Below are positions 21,648-24,186 of a DNA stretch of 24,186 nucleotides, one piece after another. The DNA is from SFHK01 sp045538305 (GTDB lineage Bacteria > Bacillota > Clostridia > Christensenellales > Aristaeellaceae). The notes beneath the pieces were generated by a model. It ran no database searches, was not told the origin of the DNA, and saw nothing but the letters and a program-made list of their open reading frames with translations. Position numbers and translations under genes: made by a program. The stretch is taken from NCBI GenBank assembly GCA_045538305.1, contig JAZSRC010000007.1, positions 1 through 24,186 of the forward strand. Reading direction: 5' to 3'. The stretch's first letter is position 1. Each line of letters starts with the position of its first letter.

Positions 21648-23087
21648 ATGATCGGTTACACCACAGTTGAAAAAGCAGGCTTTTCAAACGAAACCATTTC
21701 CCGGTTCATTAAGCGCATCCAGAAGCATGAGCTTACCATGCACTCCGTACTGATGCTGCGCGGAAACGATATCTTCTTTGAAAAATACTGGGCGCCGTTT
21801 ACGCAGGATACGCCGCATCGCATGTATTCAGTAACCAAGAGCTTTGTGGCTATAGCCATCGGCTTTCTGCTTCAGGAAGGAAAGCTGTCGCTGGACGATC
21901 CGATAATAAAATACTTTCCCGATAAACAGCCGGAAACGATTCATCCGCTTATGCAGAAGCAAACCATACTCAATATGCTGATGATGTCCACCTGCTTAAG
22001 CGGCGTCGGCTGGTTTAAACCGGAGGTCTATGACAGAACCCAATACTATTTTGCCCAAACGCCCACTCATCCCGCAGGAGCGCTGTTTGACTACGATTCG
22101 ACTGGCTCCTACATACTGGGCGTACTGATTGAAAGGGTAAGCGGCATGAAGCTTCTGGACTATATGAAGCTTACATTCCTTGATAAGCTCGGCGGCTTTG
22201 ACAATGCCGAAATACTCATGGTTCCGGATGGCAGCCCTTGGGGCGATTCTGCGCTTTTGTGCACGCCGCGTGCGCTTATGAACTGCGCGAGATTCGTCAT
22301 GAACCGAGGGGTCTGGGAGGGGGAACGCCTGTTGGACGAAAAATATCTGACAGAGGCTACCACACCCCGGATTGCAAATTGCATTGACGGCGCAATCAAG
22401 CCCACGCTGTACGGCTATGGTTATCAGTTCTGGTGCACCGAGCAAAACGGTTTCGCTTTTAACGGTATGGGCGGTCAGTTTGCCATCTGCGTGCCCGAGA
22501 AGGATTTCATATTCCTGTGCACGGGCGATAACCAGTATAACAGTTCCGCTACAGAAACCATTTTCCGTGCCGTATTCGATATTCTTCTTGAGGAAAATGA
22601 ACCCGAACAGACGGAAACCTGCGCGCTTCCCACCGCTCGCGGACAGGCATACTCCGCATTCGCAGATAAAATCAGCGGAAAAACATTTGTTTGTGACAAA
22701 AACCCGATGGGAATTACACGCTTCCGCCTGGATTTTCACGGAAACGAGGGCGTGTTTTCCTACACCAACGAACAGGGCGATAAAACGCTTCCCTTCGGTC
22801 TTAAGGAAAACAAATTCGTGAAATTTCCTCAGCTCGGTTATTCCAACGAGCGCGGAAACGTACACGAAATTACGGATTTCATGTACGACTGCGCTTCGTC
22901 CGCCGGATGGCTTCAGGAAAGAATGCTGCAGCTTCGCGTACAGATCATTGATAAATACCTCGGAAGCCTGACAGCCACATTCGGTTTTCCCGATGAGAAT
23001 ACCGCCGGCGTCAGAATGATCAAAAACGCCGAGGATTTCCTGAAAGAATACGAAGGCTGGCTGAGCGCCTGCGTACAGGATCATTGA
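21648..23087 (+). CDS. Serine hydrolase of the beta-lactamase/penicillin-binding-protein family (paralogue 2)
   Basis: Protein of 479 residues, clearly related to the gene before it in length, order of motifs and C-terminal region. The nucleophile motif is S61-V-T-K64 in YSVTKSFVA; the second motif has Tyr149 in FDYDSTGSYILG, with Ser where Asn is usual; the third region is FNGMGGQF (about 272-279). The C-terminal region (from about 340) carries KNPMGITRFRLDF, matching NPLGFEKVVFD of paralogue 1. No signal peptide. The two genes differ enough at the residue level to be an old tandem duplication rather than a recent one. ATG with AGGAGG eight bases upstream, 22 bp after the first paralogue, so co-transcribed. 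Substrate unknown. Confidence 0.86.
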   Translation: MIGYTTVEKAGFSNETISRFIKRIQKHELTMHSVLMLRGNDIFFEKYWAPFTQDTPHRMYSVTKSFVAIAIGFLLQEGKLSLDDPIIKYFPDKQPETIHPLMQKQTILNMLMMSTCLSGVGWFKPEVYDRTQYYFAQTPTHPAGALFDYDSTGSYILGVLIERVSGMKLLDYMKLTFLDKLGGFDNAEILMVPDGSPWGDSALLCTPRALMNCARFVMNRGVWEGERLLDEKYLTEATTPRIANCIDGAIKPTLYGYGYQFWCTEQNGFAFNGMGGQFAICVPEKDFIFLCTGDNQYNSSATETIFRAVFDILLEENEPEQTETCALPTARGQAYSAFADKISGKTFVCDKNPMGITRFRLDFHGNEGVFSYTNEQGDKTLPFGLKENKFVKFPQLGYSNERGNVHEITDFMYDCASSAGWLQERMLQLRVQIIDKYLGSLTATFGFPDENTAGVRMIKNAEDFLKEYEGWLSACVQDH

Positions 23088-23152
23088 TTCATCCGACATA
23101 CACGTACAAAGCGCGCACATACATATAGCAGCGCTTAAACAGGAAGGCTATT

Positions 23153-24091
23153 ATGAACGATTTGCTGTTTTCTCTGAATACCATTTCCCCGCTTTTGCTG
23201 CTTATGGCCATCGGCTTTCTTGCAAGGCGCACGGGGCTGTTAAACGGTTCGCTGGTTTCCAGCGTCAACCAACTGATTTTTAAGCTCTTTCTGCCCGCGA
23301 ATCTGTTTTACAACATATTCACCATGTCCGACGATATGACGGTATCGGGTTCGATTTTTATTCTCGTTCCGGCCGGGCTGGTGGTGATGTTCCTGACGCT
23401 GCTGCTCCTCATTCCAAAGCTTGAAAAAGATCCGAAAAAGATCGGTGTAATCATACAGGGTGTATTCCGAAGCAATTACGCCATATTCGGTATTCCGCTG
23501 ATCAGCATGCTGTTTCCGGACAAGAATATATCCCTTGCATCGCTGATGGTAATCGTAACGATACCGATTTACAACGTGCTGGCGGTTGTCGCACTGTCGG
23601 TTTTCTGCGGCGGAGAGTTGAAGCTAAAGAGAATCCTTTTGAACATACTCAAAAACCCGCTGATCATCAGCGTTGTTTTAGGCTTTGCGCTGTGGGGGCT
23701 TAACGTTGAACTGCCTTTCTTTGCCCAAAAAACCATTTCGGACTTAAGTAAGGTATCCACGCCGCTTGCATTGTTCACGCTGGGCGGATCCATACAGCTT
23801 GCCAGCACCAAAGCGCACGCAAAGCAGCTTACCATCTGCGTACTGGGAAAGCTTGTCGTTTTCCCCGCCATATTTGTAACCATCGCCGCATTGATGGGAT
23901 TAAGGGATGTAGCGCTGGTATGCGTATTCATATCCTTTGGCGCGCCTACGGCGGTATCGTCCTTCCCCATGGCGCAGCAGATGGGTGGTGACGGGGAGCT
24001 GGCTGCAGAGCAGGTTGCTTTAACGACGGTGTTTTCCATCCTGACCACATTCCTTTGCGTGTATCTGCTAAAAAGTCTAATGCTGATATAA
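23153..24091 (+). CDS. AEC-family permease (auxin efflux carrier/malate permease type)
   Basis: Protein of 312 residues, the usual length. Hydrophobic segments in two halves of five suggest about ten membrane helices, the bile-acid-transporter-like fold of the AEC family. The N-terminus with TISPLLLLMAIGFLARRTGLL and the C-terminal half with FTLGGSIQLAS and FGAPTAVSSFPMAQQMGGD are typical. Family members move malate, other organic anions or unknown solutes. SD AGGAAGG precedes the ATG, 65 bp after the second hydrolase, with no terminator between, so it probably belongs to the same operon and may move a substrate or product of the hydrolases. Confidence 0.9.
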   Translation: MNDLLFSLNTISPLLLLMAIGFLARRTGLLNGSLVSSVNQLIFKLFLPANLFYNIFTMSDDMTVSGSIFILVPAGLVVMFLTLLLLIPKLEKDPKKIGVIIQGVFRSNYAIFGIPLISMLFPDKNISLASLMVIVTIPIYNVLAVVALSVFCGGELKLKRILLNILKNPLIISVVLGFALWGLNVELPFFAQKTISDLSKVSTPLALFTLGGSIQLASTKAHAKQLTICVLGKLVVFPAIFVTIAALMGLRDVALVCVFISFGAPTAVSSFPMAQQMGGDGELAAEQVALTTVFSILTTFLCVYLLKSLMLI

Positions 24092-24095
24092 AGAA

Positions 24096-24121
24096 GAGCG
24101 GCTGTTGCACAATAGCCGCTC
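24096..24121. terminator. Hairpin after the AEC permease gene
   Basis: Arms gagcggctgtt (24096-24106) and aatagccgctc (24111-24121) form an 11-bp stem with one G-U pair and a 4-nt loop. It starts 5 bp after the stop. No T-tract follows on the + strand; on the minus strand a T-rich tract (TTCTTTA) follows, so it might serve a convergent gene better. Confidence 0.55.
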
Positions 24122-24129
24122 AAGCCATC

Positions 24130-24158
24130 AAAAAAGTCCCTTTTTTGATGGAAGGGAC
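24130..24158 (-). terminator. Probable terminator of a convergent gene beyond the right edge
   Basis: On the minus strand GTCCCTT (24158-24152) pairs with AAGGGAC (24142-24136) and is followed by TTTTTT (24135-24130). The same bases can form another stem, ccatcaaaaaa (24125-24135) with ttttttgatgg (24141-24151), so the two folds exclude each other. The convergent gene itself is not in the window. Confidence 0.6.
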
Positions 24159-24166
24159 CGATCGCC

Positions 24167-24186
24167 TGAAATCCTGCGGGATTTCA
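24167..24186. repeat. Perfect inverted repeat at the window edge
   Basis: tgaaatcc (24167-24174) and ggatttca (24179-24186) are perfectly complementary around TGCG. The window ends on its last base, so it may be longer. It could be a second terminator or part of a repeat; the sequence does not decide. Confidence 0.5.

Noticed and set aside
20219..23087. True antibiotic-resistance beta-lactamases
   Set aside because: No signal peptides and altered second and third motifs; the family includes many esterases and peptidases, so a resistance call is not supported.
24151..24186. T-box or other riboswitch at the right edge
   Set aside because: The conserved T-box core sequence is absent and the window ends too soon to judge; terminators explain most of the pairing.
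1..24186. CRISPR arrays, tRNAs, rRNA, insertion sequences, prophage or toxin-antitoxin genes
   Set aside because: No regularly spaced repeats, cloverleaf, transposase or integrase motifs, or small toxin-like pairs were seen on either strand.

Overview
The window reads as a chromosomal segment of a strictly anaerobic, Gram-positive-type bacterium of the Clostridia/Eubacteriales. The evidence is GGAGG-type Shine-Dalgarno (SD) sequences before nearly every gene, frequent TTG starts, compact operons closed by U-tracted hairpins, an oxygen-sensitive class III ribonucleotide reductase, a ThyX-type thymidylate synthase instead of ThyA, and Firmicutes-style families (YdjG/YdjI-like pair, RsgA, BmrU-type lipid kinase, AEC carrier). 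I see no tRNA, rRNA, CRISPR array, insertion sequence or prophage. No gene is visibly broken; the first is cut by the window edge.

Left part (1-3548, + strand): the end of a Gfo/Idh/MocA oxidoreductase, a textbook terminator, then a consensus promoter driving a zinc-ribbon membrane protein and an SPFH protein with C-terminal zinc ribbons, probably a membrane-stress module. Two facing terminators separate it from the next operon.

Nucleotide block (3549-8979): a two-gene minus-strand operon (double-domain ThyX-like protein, then a class I glutamine-amidotransferase-like hydrolase) diverges from nrdD-nrdG. The 554-bp region between them has a promoter for each direction and, in front of nrdD, two NrdR-box-like elements 31 bp apart lying over a second promoter. 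Thymidylate and dNTP supply therefore sit back to back.

Middle (9047-14148, minus): one promoter serves five closely spaced genes: DNA glycosylase, pyrimidine-nucleoside phosphorylase, an unknown membrane protein, a lipid kinase and an unknown exported protein. Next come a thioesterase-GNAT pair (14318-15273) and a monocistronic TIM-barrel sugar isomerase (15412-16377), each with its own promoter and terminator.

rsgA and ABC block (16448-20067, minus): an amino-acid ABC transporter (binding protein, permease, ATPase) lies upstream of rsgA. Between glnQ-like and rsgA is a compact element: consensus promoter, ideal SD, an 11-codon ORF, an intrinsic terminator, then rsgA. The short ORF contains a second copy of the terminator's 3' arm, so it could act as an antiterminator. 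This looks like a transcription attenuator for a ribosome-assembly GTPase and is the most interesting unannotated structure in the window.

Right part (20219-24186, +): two tandem serine beta-lactamase-family paralogues without signal peptides, an AEC-family permease, and a cluster of hairpins at the edge that probably includes the terminator of an unseen convergent gene.

Starts were chosen from SD and promoter positions. In several genes the longest reading frame begins inside a promoter or terminator and the true start is a downstream ATG or TTG. All functional calls come from reading motifs; no database search was run.
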